64,000 bases of DNA from Toxorhynchites rutilus septentrionalis (GCF_029784135.1 NC_073744.1:103227303-103291302), one strand, 5' to 3'; counted from the first letter of the stretch, positions 22,578 through 34,967 are shown. The notes: generated from the sequence alone by a model not told the origin. Made by a program: numbers and translations.

Positions 22578-22860
22578 AAAAAAAACTTTAATTTGCAATA
22601 TCCAAAATACATATTTTTTAATTTTTTTAAAATTTTTTCATATAGAATAGAAGTCATGTAGAAAATTTAAAAAATGGGTCCAAGATGGTAAAACTATTTT
22701 TGACAAACTTTGTGGTCGTCGAATTTTTATGAATTTTTGAAACTTCGAATTTTTGTATGTTAACAATCATTTTCAGCCACAAATAATGAATTTGGGTGTG
22801 ATTTGAAACAAAAAAGTTCATTATAAATCTCCTTCTAAATGCAGCCATTCTCGAGATATT
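22578..22860. other. AT-rich spacer between B2 and A2
   Basis: No gene or recognised repeat. Rich in T and A runs, the apparent preferred target of the A and B elements. Confidence 0.5.
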
Positions 22861-23338
22861 GACGTAGGACTACGTCTTTCATTTCTATACCGGGGTGTAA
22901 AATCAAAGTTTCGAAAACGAAAGCGTTACGCCGGAGACCGAGATTTTGAGCGTTAATAGCTCCTAAACAACTGAACGAAATGGTATGATAAACACTTCAT
23001 TCGAAGGATAAAATGTCTACGCGTTATATACTTCTTACTTTTTGATCCAAAAACTTGTTTCAATAGTCTTAAAATTGCTTTCAAAACAGGCTATTGAAAT
23101 CACCAATCGGTATATAAGCGAGCGGCGCTCGGAAATCCACTCAGTTCTAATTGAACAGCGATTGGAGCATGTTGTCGCTGTTGCGGTGAAGCTCTTTATT
23201 TATCATGAAAGCGCGGATGAACGGTGTCACCAAGAGCCTGTTTGTGCACCCTAGGCCAGAAGGGAATCTATCAGGAGGAGAGTGATGCCACAAACGGTTC
23301 CCTGGGAAGACATCGCTACACACACATACACGCGCGGC

Positions 23339-25607
23339 TATTAACAGGTGGTTATCGAGTTGGCATTAACCACTGGTGGGCTTCCAGTATCGAGGAAAAT
23401 GTGGAAATATCTAATCGTTACTGAAAATAATCTGCCAGTTCCTTTGGGAATTTTCAAAATATATTCATGTGAAAGAGTTTAATTGAATGTTTTCTATCCA
23501 TGTTACACTGTGACCAAATATGTTTCAATCAAGTGCTATTAACAGGTGGTTATCGAGTTGGCATTAACCACTGGTGGGTTTCCAGTATCGAGGAAAATGT
23601 GGAAATAACTAATCGTTACTGAAAATAATCTGCCAGTTCCTCTGGGAATTTTCAAAATATATTCATGTGATAGAGTTTAATTGAATGTTTTCTATCCATG
23701 TAACACTGTGACCAAATATGTTTCTATCAAGTGCTATTAACAGGTGGTTATCGAGTTGGCATTAACCACTGGTGGGCTTCCAGTATCGAGGAAAATGTGG
23801 AAATATCTAATCGTTACTGAAAATAATCTGCCAGTTCCTTTGGGAAATTTCAAAATATATTCATGTTAAAGAGTTTATTTGAATGTTTTCTTTCCATGTA
23901 ACACTGTGATCAAATACATTTGGTTTTGTGGTTTTTCAATCAATCGCAATTAACAGGATAGCTTCAGAAGATTATTCTTCCCCATCAGTAGGATATTTCC
24001 GTATCCAATATTGTATGCGCCCGCAATCGATTATTGCTCAGTCGCCAAAAGTTCCGAGCTCAGAGAGTTCATTCCCCTCTAGTTTGCCTTCCAAATTGCC
24101 ATCGTAAACCACACCTTCTCTCGATTCAATCACACACAAAAAGCATACTTAAGCGATATTCTGGTGGTGAGACACATTCATTTTTCGTGAGGACATCGAC
24201 AAGACAACACGCGCAGAACTCTTTCCGTTAGGATGCCATTCAGCATCGAGAAAGTTCCGGAAAGATCTAATCATTGCTGGAAAATAATCTGCCAGTTCCT
24301 TTGGGAATTTTCAAAATATATTCATGTGAAAGAGTTTAATTGAATGTTTTCTATCCATGTAACACTGTGACCAAATATGTTTCAATCAAGTGCTATTAAC
24401 AGGTGGTTATCGAGTTGGTACTAACCACTGGTGGGCTTCCAGTATCGAGGAAAATGTGGAAATAACTAATCGTTACTGAAAATAATCTGCCAGTTCCTCT
24501 GGGAATTTTCAAAATATATTCATGCGAAAGAGTTTAATTGAATGTTTTCTATCCATGTAACACTGTGACCAAATATGTTTCAATCAAGTGCTATTAACAG
24601 GTGGTTATCGAGTTGGTATTAACCACTGGTGGGCTTCCAGTATCGAGGAAAATGTGGAAATAACTAATCGTTACTGAAAATAATCTGCCAGTTCCTCTGG
24701 GAATTTTCAAAATATATTCATGTGAAAGAGTTTAATTGAATGTTTTCTATCCATGTAACACTGTGACCAAATATGTTTCTATCAAGTGCTATTAACAGGT
24801 GGTTATCGAGTTGGCATTAACCACTGATGGGCTTCCAGTATCGAGGAAAATGTGGAAATATCTAATCGTTACTGAAAATAATCTGCCAGTTCCTTTGGGA
24901 ATTTTCAAAAAATATTCATGTTAAATAGTTTATTTGAATGTTTTCTTTCCATGTAACACTGTGATCAAATACATTTGGTTTTGTGGTTTTTCAATCAATC
25001 GCAATTAACAGGATAGCTTCAGAAGATTATTCTTCCCCATCAGTAGGATATTTCCGTATCCAATATTGTATGCGCCCGCAATCGATTATTGCTCAGTCGC
25101 CAAAAGTTCCGAGCTCAGAGAGTTCATTCCCCTCTAGTTTGCCTTCCAAATTGCCATCGTAAACCACACCTTCTCTCGATTCAATCACACACAAAAAGCA
25201 TACTTAAGCGATATTCTGGTGGTGAGACACATTCATTTTTCGTGAGGACATCGACAAGACAACATCGTTGCCTAACGTGCTGGAGGAGGTGGACGGCGAA
25301 GGATCGACACATACACGCGCAGAACTCTTTCCGTTTGGATGCCATTCAGCATCGAGAAAGTTCCGGAAAGATCTAATCATTGCTGGAAAATAATCTGCCA
25401 GTTCCTTTGGGAATTTTCAAAATATATTCATGTGAAAGAGTTTAATTGAATGTTTTCTATCCATGTAACACTGTGACCAAATATGTTTCAATCAAGTGCT
25501 ATTAACAGGTGGTTATCGAGTTGGTATTAACCACTGGTGGGCTTCCAGTATCGAGGAAAATGTGGAAATAACTAATCGTTACTGAAAATAATCTGCCAGT
25601 TCCTCTG
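23339..25607 (+). repeat. 198-bp units and long units in A2, left of the LTR element
   Basis: The CTATTAACAGGTGGTTATCG phrase recurs at about 198-base steps (23339, about 23535, about 23733, then further right), interleaved with the longer units beginning with AGGATAGCTTC. Confidence 0.88.
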
Positions 25608-25816
25608 TGTAGGGTCTGCACGAGATTCAATAATAACTACTCAATCAATTTTCACTGGTTCATTCACTCTCCCTATTTTCCACCTCCACGCTCAACGTCG
25701 CGTATTTCTATTCTGTCTCTCTCTCTCTCTCTCGCCGTGCTGCCATTCCGTCCAGTGCTGTCACTATGATAGAGCTGTGCTACTTCATTTATTTCGCCAA
25801 GAGGCATGACTCCACA
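25608..25816 (-). repeat. 3' LTR of the Ty3/gypsy element
   Basis: A 209-bp direct repeat of the right LTR. It differs by a few substitutions and by the length of a TCTC microsatellite (longer here). Confidence 0.93.
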
Positions 25817-25831
25817 ATCCCCCTTTTTCTT

Positions 25832-26348
25832 TTATTTTTGGTGTGGAAGATAATCCTTGGCGTTTATGTTCTCAAGCTGGTCGAAATCACTACCTTCTTC
25901 GTCCCAGTGAACTTCGCGAGGAACTTGAGGAAATCTGTTGCGCACTTTCCTTCCACACATCAAGTCAAATGGAGACCGACCAGTGATCGAATGAGGAGTT
26001 GAGGGGTACGACAATATGTTTTAGTCCAAGACCTTGTCCATTTTTGTCCCAATTCCTGAGCAATCTTTAATCTGTTCAGTATGGAACGGTTTTGTTGCAC
26101 AACCTCATCGTTTTGTTGTGACCAGTGAGGTATTGCCATGCCAGTAGTACACCGTAGCTGGTCAAAATTCTCGAAAGTAGCAGGATGGTTTCCCTTGCAG
26201 TAGTTTGCGTTATTTCACATACTTCAATGAAGCGAATGTAATAGTCAACGACGTTAAGAAGCGTTTGACCGTCCGGTAGAGGTCCCCATAAGTCCTCCGC
26301 TATTTCTTCCCAGAGTCCATAGGGCATTTTCTTTCGGACCATCGACAC
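25832..26348 (-). pseudogene. Integrase fragments of the Ty3/gypsy element
   Basis: Two minus-strand frames. 26348-26076 has the start of the integrase catalytic core (AEDLWGPLPDG, VVDYYIRFIEV), which includes the first catalytic Asp region. 26014-25832 has the C-terminal part (HSITGRSPFDLMCGR). The second Asp and the Glu are not visible because the frame breaks between them. Normally this enzyme inserts the element's DNA; here it is dead. Confidence 0.8.
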
Positions 26349-27044
26349 GATTCAGGAGCAGCAACCAAAGTACATGAACGACATTATTAACAAATTCTTC
26401 CACCATTCACCTTCCAATTTTGGCCACCATACAGCGCTCCGCAGATGTGATTTCATCATGTGCATTCCGAAGGGTGAACAACACGCAATACCCGTTTTTG
26501 TAATACTGTGGGTATTACAATTCTGTCGGTTTTAAGGAGAACGTCATAGCAATAACAAAACTTGTTGGTTTCTATACGGAAAATAAGAGCCAACGCTTAG
26601 ACTTCATTCAGATCGAGGCATTCTACAACATAACGCATTTCTGAATCATCCCGGGATGCTTTGACAATCTCTTTTCAATTGAATGCAGCAGCAGTAACAA
26701 CATCTAGCGTTACTTGTTGAATAGTTTCTCAGAAGTGTCAAAAGGAACTAATATGAGTGTGCCCAGTCGTGACAAAACATCCTTGTCCGTTAGCGATTTG
26801 GATGCACAGTGTACAATTCAACCGCACCCTGGCACAACAATTTGTAGCAGGAATGCCCTGAGATCTGTTGGATTTGCGTCAATCATTACTTCGATACGGT
26901 CTTTTCCATTGAAGAAACCCACATTTTGGCTATTGGCCATTGCAGATTAAAATACGCTCGAAAGACTCTCGTTGTTCATTGGTCCAAGGAAAGATTGAAT
27001 CTTCTCTTGTGAGGTTCCGTAAAGGTTCGTCTAGTATGACCAAA

Positions 27045-27248
27045 TTAGACAAACATTTGTTTAAGTAGTTTCCTAAACCTGCACGTACCTGCACACCCAA
27101 CTAATATTTTATTCATGATCTTTTGGAACAGTTCAGAAGCTATAACTAATCCAAAAGCAACCCGTTTGAAACGGAAAAGTCCATTGCAAGTAATAAACGT
27201 TGTTGTATCTTTGGATTCCGGAGCTAATTCAACTTTAACATCCGTCAC
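27045..27248 (-). pseudogene. Reverse transcriptase fragment of the Ty3/gypsy element
   Basis: The frame contains TFITCNGLFRFKRVAFGLVIAS, close to the conserved TxxGLFxFxRxxFGLxxA block of gypsy-type RT, just before the catalytic YxDD, which is not preserved in frame. The surrounding RT is unreadable because of stops and shifts. Confidence 0.78.
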
Positions 27249-27619
27249 AAAAATACCGAGGATTGTTATAGGATTCGCGTTACCTTATTCTAAGCACCCT
27301 TTCGCTGCCCTTGGCGCATTGATAACAGCTATGTTTCACTGTTTCAAGCTGCTCCCAATTCACATGAGAGACGGAGTCAACGAGCATATTTAGTTTAACG
27401 CCTCCAATATCACATGAAACAACGTTGGTTGAAACGTATAAGTTTCCGATGTTGATTCAACAGGAGCGACTTTCCGGCTATCTTCAGAATCAGCTTCTGA
27501 TTCCATAACTACATGTACTTTCATTGTCTAATTCAATTTTCGGGAACGACTCGATGACTCGAAGTATCTAACCCGTTCGTAGGCATGGCACACCTTGACT
27601 TTTGCTGGTCATTTCAGAT

Positions 27620-28020
27620 GTTGAAACTTGATCCCGACGTCCACAGTTGTAGCAGTTGTATCCACTCTTGTCCTCGAACTTACACTTAACCTCATTTGCA
27701 TGTTGAAAACTTCTCTTGAAACTCGGGACAGGTTCGTCTCACTATAAGAACCTGTTGGTTAACTTCCGCATTGTCTGTTTTTTCGTCTAACTTTTTACTT
27801 GATTTTCTATCCCTATCAATGCACCTAATGACGCGAAAGAACAATCCTGTTGCAGTATTCTACGCAACATTTCCTGTGATTCGATAATAGCATCGGCTGG
27901 GAATATCTCCACCAAGGTGGCCTTCACGTCTTCTGAATACTTGGCGAAACATCTATCGGATATCTGCTGTCGTAACCGCAAAACGAAATCAGCGAGTCTC
28001 TCCCCTTCCTTTTGTTTCAC
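27620..28020 (-). pseudogene. Gag fragment of the Ty3/gypsy element
   Basis: 28020-27787 reads as a retrotransposon capsid segment (KEGERLADFVLRLRQQ, with a Cys and several acidic residues after it). About 100 bases further on, near 27660, a zinc-knuckle remnant (NCYNCGRRD) is visible in another frame. Together these mark the end of gag. Frames are broken. Confidence 0.65.
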
Positions 28021-28039
28021 TTATCTTAGCTTGTATCTC

Positions 28040-28815
28040 GATAAACAGTCTTGGCTATACAGTTAAAATGCGTTCAGAGCATTGATTGCGACATCGTACT
28101 ATCTCAAGCGACATTAAAGGAGAACTTTCTCTGTCCGGTAAATTGGCAAACACACGTTGTAGTTGCACCCTTGCAAGATATCGAATCTTTGTACAGCCTT
28201 TACTATTCGATCTCATCACAGCGAAAGCAAAAGATGAAATAATCAGTAATAATAAATGTAAGGTATTTCATATGCTATCACATTCTTTAGAAATAAATTA
28301 TTACAAATTATATGAGTTCTTAACTAGCAATAAAACTCTCAACACTTTCAAAACATATTTATTACGTAAATTTTAAACAGCATTATCGCAAATGAACCGA
28401 TTTGTTTAGCTTGTCCCAACACACCACCCTCGAACAGTTTCTGTTCAGAGATGGTAGTAAACAATTTTCAAATGCATGGGATTTTGAGAATTCAAATAAA
28501 TCCTTCGAAACGGTGAACTTACGAAACAATAACTTGAACGAAACTTTCGTACCAATATTTTATTGTTACCCGAGAGACTATCTGTTCCAAATAATTTTAG
28601 GGTTTTGTTTTTCCCATGTTTGAAATAAATCCAGAGCCAGTGGTAGGTGGGCGACATCTGTTAGATTTCCAGTGCAACAACAAAATTATCCGTCCTTCCT
28701 TTTACAAATCTGAATTAGCCTCCCGCGTGACTTGCTCTGTAACCCTGATTTATCTTCAATATACAAATATACGTATAACAATAATATGCGCCCCGTGAAC
28801 TAAAACAAGTTCACC
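28040..28815. other. Leader/gag region of the Ty3/gypsy element, unreadable
   Basis: It lies between the gag fragment and the leader tandem repeats. ORFs are short and on both strands; none resembles a known protein. Confidence 0.4.
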
Positions 28816-28817
28816 TC

Positions 28818-29380
28818 CTGTTAGACAACAGGTACATCCGTTCTATACGTTCAATAGATCGTCCCGAGAATTCGATTGTGTTCTCCTCCTGTTCATATAA
28901 CAGGCACGCTCTTCGAGTTTTTTTGAAGCACCCGTGAATTAATCACCTCCTGCCAGGAAGGCAGGTACAACCATAAATCGCTTGAGCCCGGAAACAAATT
29001 TACTTGTTCCCCTCCTGATCTTCTAACAGGTACATACGTCAACATATTATTCGTTTGTCAAAGACAGATACAACCATGAATACGCTTGATCCCGGGAACA
29101 AATTCACTTGTTCCCCTCCTGATCTTCTAACAGGTACATACGTCAACTTATTATTCGTTTGTCAGAAAGACAGATACAACCATGAATACGCTTGAGCCCG
29201 GGAACAAATTCTCTTGTTCCCCTCCTGTTCTTCTAACAGGTACATACTCCAACATATTGTCCTCTTGCCAGAAAGGCAGATACAACCATAAATATGCTTG
29301 AGCCCGGGAACAAATTCTTTTGTTCCCCTCCTGTTCTTCTAACAGGTACATACTCCAACATATTATCCTTCATCACTCTT
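28818..29380. repeat. About 105-bp tandem repeats in the LTR element's leader
   Basis: TTCTAACAGGTACATAC recurs at 29021, 29125, 29231 and 29337 (steps 104-106), and diverged units reach back to about 28818. Each unit has CCTCCTG...AACAGG and CTTGAGCCCGGGAACAAAT. They lie between the primer binding site and gag, where the packaging leader of an LTR element would be. Confidence 0.85.
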
Positions 29381-29765
29381 TGAAACAATCCCAATTACTG
29401 AATCTTATGCTCGGTTCGTACTACCAGCATATAATACTCAAGTCAAGCATTCTTTTTACAGAACATTCGTTCCCATATCGGTTGCCACCAATCGCCCAAC
29501 TCCAACATAAACAATGTCAACAGTCAGCACAATTTAAGTCACCTGCATCTGTGAGCACTGCAACTGAGACCATTGCACCAATACTACCATCCGCAGCACT
29601 ACATGGGTTGCATGTGACATGCAGCCGTGGACGTTTTATGAAGAAGAAAAAAACGCCATTTTCCAATTCATCGTTCGAAATATTTTTCAATACTTTCCTC
29701 ATATTCACGATAAAATTGTATTGTATCCAATCCTTACCGTGATTCCACAGTCCTCGTCGCCAATT

Positions 29766-29970
29766 TGTAGGGTCTGCACGAGATTCAATAATAACTGCTC
29801 AATCAATTTTCACTGGTTCATTCACTCTCCCTATTTTCCACCTCCACGCTCAACGTCGCGTATTTCTATTCTGTCTCTCTCTCTCTCGCCGTGCTGCCAT
29901 TCCGTCCAGTGCTGTCACTATAATAGAGCTGTGCTACTTCATTTATTTCGCCAAGAGGCATGACTCCACA
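29766..29970 (-). repeat. 5' LTR of the Ty3/gypsy element
   Basis: A 205-bp LTR, with TGTAGGG at the inner side on the plus strand. The primer binding site follows to the left. Confidence 0.93.
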
Positions 29971-29975
29971 CTCTG

Positions 29976-31160
29976 GGAATTTTCAAAATATATTCATGTG
30001 AAAGAGTTTAATTGAATGTTTTCTATCCATGTAACACTGTGACCAAATATGTTTCAATCAAGTGCTATTAACAGGTGGTTATCGAGTTGGCATTAACCAC
30101 TGGTGGGCTTCCAGTATCGAGGAAAATGTGGAAATAACTAATCGTTACTGAAAATAATCTGCCAGTTCCTCTGGGAATTTTCAAAATATATTCAAGTGAA
30201 AGAGTTTAATTGAATGTTTTCTATCGATGTAACACTGTGACCAAATATGTTTCAACCAAGTGCTATTAACAGGTGGTTATCGAGTTGGCATTAACCACTG
30301 GTGGGCTTCCAGTATCGAGGAAAATGTGGAAATATCTAATCGTTACTGAAAATAATCTGCCAGTTCCTTTGAGCATTTTCAAAATATATTCATGTGAAAG
30401 AGTTTATTTGAATGTTTTCTTTCCATGTAACACTGTGATCAAATACATTTGGTTTTGTGGTTTTTCAATCAATCGCAATTAACAGGATAGCTTCAGAAGA
30501 TTATTCTTCCCCATCAGTAGGATATTTCCGTATCCAATATTGTATGCGCCCGCAATCGATTATTGCTCAGTCGCCGAAAGTTCCGAGCTCAGAGAGTTCA
30601 TTCCCCTCTAGTTTGCCTTCCAAATTGCCATCGTAAACCACACCTTCTCTCGATTCAATCACACACAAAAAGCATACTTAAGCGATATTCTGGTGGTGAG
30701 ACACATTCATTTTTCGTGAGAACATCGACAAGACAACATCGTTGCCTAACGTGCTGGAGGAGGTGGACGGCGAAGGATCGACACATACACGCGCAGAACT
30801 CTTTCCGTTAGGATGCCATTCAGCATCGAGAAAGTTCCGGAAAGATCTAATCATTGCTGGAAAATAATCTGCCAGTTCCTTTGGGAATTTTCAAAATATA
30901 TTCATGTGAAAGGGTTTAATTGAATGTTTTCTATCCATGTAACACTGTGACCAAATATGTTTCAATCAAGTGCTATTAACAGGTGGTTATCGAGTTGGTA
31001 TTAACCACTGGTGGGCATCCAGTATCGAGGAAAATGTGGAAATAACTAATCGTTACTGAAAATAATCTGCCAGTTCCTTTGGGAATTTTGAAAATATATT
31101 CATGTGAAAGAGTTTAATTGAATGTTTTCTATCCATGTAACACTGTGACCAAATATGTTC
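29976..31160 (+). repeat. 198-bp and long units in A2, right of the LTR element
   Basis: The array resumes mid-unit at GGAATTTTC, exactly where it stopped at 25607, and continues with 198-bp units and one long unit (about 30480-30960). Confidence 0.88.
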
Positions 31161-31659
31161 AAATACATTTGGGTTTGTGATTTGTCAATCAAGTACAGTT
31201 AGCATGTTAGCTTCTGAAGATTATTCTTCAGAACAAGGTTTTTCGTATCCTATATTGGATGCATAAAACCTTGTGCCTCCAACGTAACGCTCTCGTTTTC
31301 GAAGTCTCCCAAATATTCATTCATTCATTCATTCAGAATGGATTTAGATTCAACTTCAAACAAATGATCTCTAAATCAACGATAGTCCTACGTCACCCTT
31401 GCGATTATACCATAGATATAACCCACTTCCTGTTTTTTGAAACATATTTCTAATTTATTGTCTTTTTTATAGTAAATATTCCCTTTTAATATGTTTGTCG
31501 TGTTATACCGTCATGTTCATGGAATTTTATGAATTTGCTTATAATTTCCAACAACTTTTCCAAATACATCATCATGGTAAAAATATATGTTTAGGAGTTA
31601 CGTTGAAAATCATTTGAACACATGTGGGTTTTTTTTTACTTGTTAAAATGCTTTATTGC

Positions 31660-32062
31660 TTTGTTCACATTTTTATGTATACATTGTCATATAATTTCTA
31701 AGAGATTCACTATTTTTGTCATTATCTACAACTTCTAAATTATACATTATATATCGAATGAATGTTTTCAAAATTTTGCTTTTTATGCTTCTATTACAAT
31801 GAATTTTAGCGTAGTGCAAAATATCAAAATTTATATTGTTTTGTTGAGCTGTTGTGTTTATGTTCTGCCAAAGATTGTGAACTATGCGGTTTCTATTTGC
31901 CCACAATGTTGACAATCCGGATTATCTCTTCTCTCTTGTCGATAAAGTAACTCATTATGATGCAGCTTCCCATAAACCAGCAGAAAATATATTGACTTCT
32001 CATCAGACGTAAGGTTTCTGTTATTAATTTTTTCCACACCGTTTTCCAATTCTGTGTAATAC
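31660..32062 (-). pseudogene. L1-like ORF2 C-terminal fragment
   Basis: Minus-strand frames 32062-31893 and 31915-31673 overlap and give an aromatic-rich region (ENWKTVWKKL-like start, then HNLWQN and many Asn/Lys). Position and composition fit the C-terminal domain that follows the thumb in L1-type ORF2. There is a frameshift between the two frames near 31900. Confidence 0.5.
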
Positions 32063-32601
32063 CAGGGACAGACATACAGCTGTACTTGCGTTGTACGTGT
32101 ACAGCGTTGTACAGGACCATCGTACCATGACAGACATACTTTGGTTGTACATTGTACCGTATGTCAAACTGACAATCAGATATTTTTCCAATTTCCACCA
32201 CATATTTCAATGAAAAAGGTTTTTTTTTAGTGTTTAAACTATCAAACACAACAAACAAGTTTCCAATCTGAGTTATTAACTTAAGAGAAAGTCAATGAAA
32301 AGAACGTTTATCATACTTATGACAGACATACAGCTGTACTTGCGTTGTACTTCGAAAATTGTATGTCTGTCACCATGACAGCGCTAGAACCATGCAAGCA
32401 ACTCGGTACAATCGCTGTACCTGTACCGACCTGTTTTACCGCTGTACATGGCTACAGTTGTACTGTGCACAGCGCCATAGACGGTTAGTGGTGGGTAGCA
32501 TGAACAAGCAGAATCAAATCACTTGATAAACGTTCTTTTCATTGACTTTCTCTTAAGTTAATAACTCAGATTGGAAACTTGTTTGTTGTGTTTGATAGTT
32601 G
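32063..32601. mobile_element. Foldback/TIR insertion with 77-bp perfect arms
   Basis: Bases 32237-32313 are perfectly inverted at 32524-32600. Inside and to the left are repeated words GACAGACATACAGCTGTACT (32067 and 32321) and many TGTAC words. The left edge begins CAGGGACAGACATAC, which resembles a hAT-type terminus. It interrupts the L1-like ORF2. The exact boundary and target duplication are not resolved. Confidence 0.6.
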
Positions 32602-32999
32602 GAATTTGTGACATTTGGAATTATCGGGCTAAAGAAGGCCCGTTCAGACATTCCAAATACCGGTTAACTAACAGACTCTTAGTCTTAAGATTCGGAGAAT
32701 GTAAACCCAAACCTCCTTGCGATCGTGGACGAAAAGTGTCTGTCATCTTGATCCGTTGCCCTGGAACTCCATTCCACAGAAAGTATCCAAATTGTTTTGT
32801 AAACTGCGCGATGTACTTGTTCGGCATTGGTAAGATTGAAGACAAATACCACAATTTAGAACATATATAAGTATTGAGAAGGATAATTTTTTGCCTAATA
32901 TTAACCAAACGTGGACGATTCATCCATAGTAAACCGTTTACGTTACGGTAGACAGTTTCCCAGTTCCGGGAGATAGTATCCTTTATGTTATTTTTGAAC
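32602..32999 (-). pseudogene. L1-like RT thumb fragment
   Basis: The minus-strand frame (32923 downward, and upstream to 32999) contains QKIILLNTYICSKLWY, FGYFLWNG and SQGGLGLHSP, the thumb/connection motifs of L1-type ORF2. It continues in frame from the RT palm at 44154 once the errantivirus and one GAAC are removed. Confidence 0.82.
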
Positions 33000-33312
33000 A
33001 GTTAATTAAATTACTTCAAAAAAGGTATTTTTTATTATTCACTTTTCCCTACTATACAGTTTGAACTTAGAATTATAACTAACTGATGAACCGCTGCTCC
33101 CTGGTTTTATATTGTCAATTTGGAATGCGCCAGTTGGTTTCCCCGAAACGCAAGTCGCAAGCTCGTCGGTAGTGTTTTGTGTTTAATTTCTCCGGTATTG
33201 GCAGGTGTTTCTGGAACTGGTGCTGCATGTTTTGGCTGGCATCGCTGTGTGCATCGGTGGATTTTCTAGAATTAGATGTTGCGGCTGGAACTGGTGCTAG
33301 CTCTTGTTAACT
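33000..33312 (-). repeat. 3' LTR of the errantivirus
   Basis: 313 bp, AGTTAATTAAATT at one end and CTCTTGTTAACT at the other. It matches the 5' LTR apart from a handful of substitutions and a short indel near 33160 (ACGCAAGTCGCAAGC versus a longer GC-rich form at 43981). Confidence 0.95.
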
Positions 33313-33327
33313 CTTCCCCCTTCTAAA
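33313..33327 (-). promoter_or_regulatory. Polypurine tract
   Basis: On the minus strand AGAAGGGGGAAG abuts the 3' LTR. This is the expected plus-strand DNA primer. Confidence 0.85.
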
Positions 33328-33337
33328 TTCTTTGTCC

Positions 33338-34919
33338 TCAAAGATTGATTTTTCTCTCTGAAGTTACCATACTGAAGTAGTTATTTAATTCTTCCAATCT
33401 TTTGTCGGGAATATCTGGATATGATTTTTTTTCTGCATTCGTAGGATTTTCTTCTGGTGCTGAAGGTTTTTGTTGATTTGGTATGATGATCTGCATTTTT
33501 AATCTGAATATCGTTGATGTAACTAAATACATCGCTCCTATGATTATTATGATACATATCATGCCAATGCTTAGGGAACCAAACAGATTCAATCTCCATT
33601 TGAAGGATTCATTTTGTAAGTATACATGTTGTAACATATTTCTGTGTTTTAATGTTAAATTCGTTAGATATTCTGGTGACGGTACTTCGATGATATTCTT
33701 TTCTTGAACTGATAATCCAGTCGTTGGTCGATAAGAATTCTTATCAATTTCGATGATGAAGTTTGCGTAGATATTATGGTCCAGATGTATTTCACAGTGC
33801 TTGAATTGTATTAGGAAAGATCCATTAAGGTTTTGTGTGTGATTGCTGCAATTAGATTGTAGTTTTGTATCGACGTTATTAAGTAGAATAGTAGCATCAT
33901 TAATTCGTTTGATTATTCCGGTTGTATGAACTATTTCATAGTTGCAGTCTGCGTGTTGAATATGAACCAAATTGTTGATACATTGGTTAGGTAATTGTAA
34001 TACATCAGTATCACATATGAACATATTGGATTCTGCAGAACATTTCTTTGAAGTCTCGTATATATGAGAATCATTTTTAATAATATAGTTATTTTTCACT
34101 GATACTCTCTTTTTGTTCTGAATAAGGGGCTCTATGTATTCATAATCATATTGTTCATTTGATAATTGCGGTATTTTCAACATATACATTATGTGTGTTT
34201 TGTTCATAATGATATGTACGATTGATTTTGATAATAAGTCTTCATATGAATCAACATAGATATTTGCTTGTTCCAAAAATGTCTTTGTTTTTAAATAGTC
34301 TTTGATGGATAAAATTCGACTGCTCGGAATTCCATGTTTGGCTAGCAAAATGGCATCTTCTAGTATTTCAATTTGATGTTGGATGATATCAATATTCAGT
34401 ATTATTGTCAAAAGATTCAATTCTATTACATGTTGTTGTTGAGATTTGTAGTCCAATTGCAGAAGATCATTATTTATTTTACTGATGTGTTGTATTCTTC
34501 CATTAATAGCATGATTGATGAGTATTTGATCATTATTATTTGTAATCAAATCATTCATAGTTTTGTTAATCATTCGGAGGTCGCTCGCATCAGGGTTCCC
34601 TGCTATCCATTTCCAAAACGTTCCTATTTTGTCCCATCGTTTAGTGCGTTGTTTTTCTGGATTGATCTTCGAAAATGTTTGTTGTAACAATAGGTTTTTA
34701 TTTCTAAGGAGTGCATACAATTGATTGTTATAAACTTTTTGGTTTACTAGTTTATCAAAGTTATCTATTATATCTTGGAATTGAAATAATTCAATGGGTT
34801 GTATTACTCTTACATATCCTAATTTCAATTTTACTTTTCCTAAACTAATAATTGCGATTGGATTATTATTTAAATCATGAATTTGAATATTTCCATATAC
34901 GAAGGATAAACTAACATAT
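33338..34919 (-). CDS. env: env-like glycoprotein of the errantivirus (open frame, spliced start)
   Basis: The frame is open for about 527 codons from a splice acceptor to the stop at 33338. It contains a furin-type site (RTKR) about one fifth of the way along, followed by WDKIGTFWKWIAGNPDA, a block typical of the errantivirus transmembrane subunit start. Several Asn-x-Ser/Thr sites and Cys residues follow, then a hydrophobic membrane anchor near 33530-33600 (IGMICIIIIIGAMYL) and a cytoplasmic tail. There is no AUG at the acceptor, so the start codon would come from an upstream exon, as in other errantiviruses. No internal stop is visible. Members use this protein for membrane fusion in insects; whether this copy is expressed is unknown. 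Confidence 0.88.
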
Positions 34920-34935
34920 CTGTAAAAAAAACAAA
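34919..34935 (-). promoter_or_regulatory. Splice acceptor for env mRNA
   Basis: On the minus strand a T-rich tract ends in TTTTTTTTACAG directly before the point where the env frame becomes open. This is inferred from sequence; no transcript evidence. Confidence 0.6.
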
Positions 34936-34967
34936 AAAAAATATATATATATTGTTATTCATTGTTA

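Larger units (their letters stand above)
25608..29970 (-). mobile_element. Decayed Ty3/gypsy LTR retrotransposon, 5-bp target duplication CTCTG
   Basis: Two about 207-bp direct repeats, 25608-25816 and 29766-29970, start TGTAGGGTC and end CTCCACA. The flanking CTCTG at 25603-25607 and 29971-29975 is a 5-bp target duplication that restores a normal 198-bp unit when joined. On the minus strand a primer binding site (TGGCGACGAGGAC) lies just inside the right LTR and a purine tract (AAAGAAAAAGGGGGA) just inside the left LTR. Gag, RT and integrase fragments are recognisable but frames are broken throughout, and the total length is short, so it cannot move on its own. Confidence 0.93.
22861..31432 (+). 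mobile_element. Helentron/HINE-like element A2, interrupted by an LTR retrotransposon
   Basis: It starts GACGTAGGACTACGTC and ends with TAGTCCTACGTCACCCTTGC, hairpin and CACTTCCTG into T6. Removing the LTR element (25608-29970 plus one CTCTG) leaves about 4.2 kb. The interior has the promoter-like module (TATATAA at about 23111), 198-bp units in several runs and three long units (about 24030, 25085, 30560). It differs from A1 and A3 mainly in repeat number and order, so the family expands and contracts internally. Confidence 0.75.
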
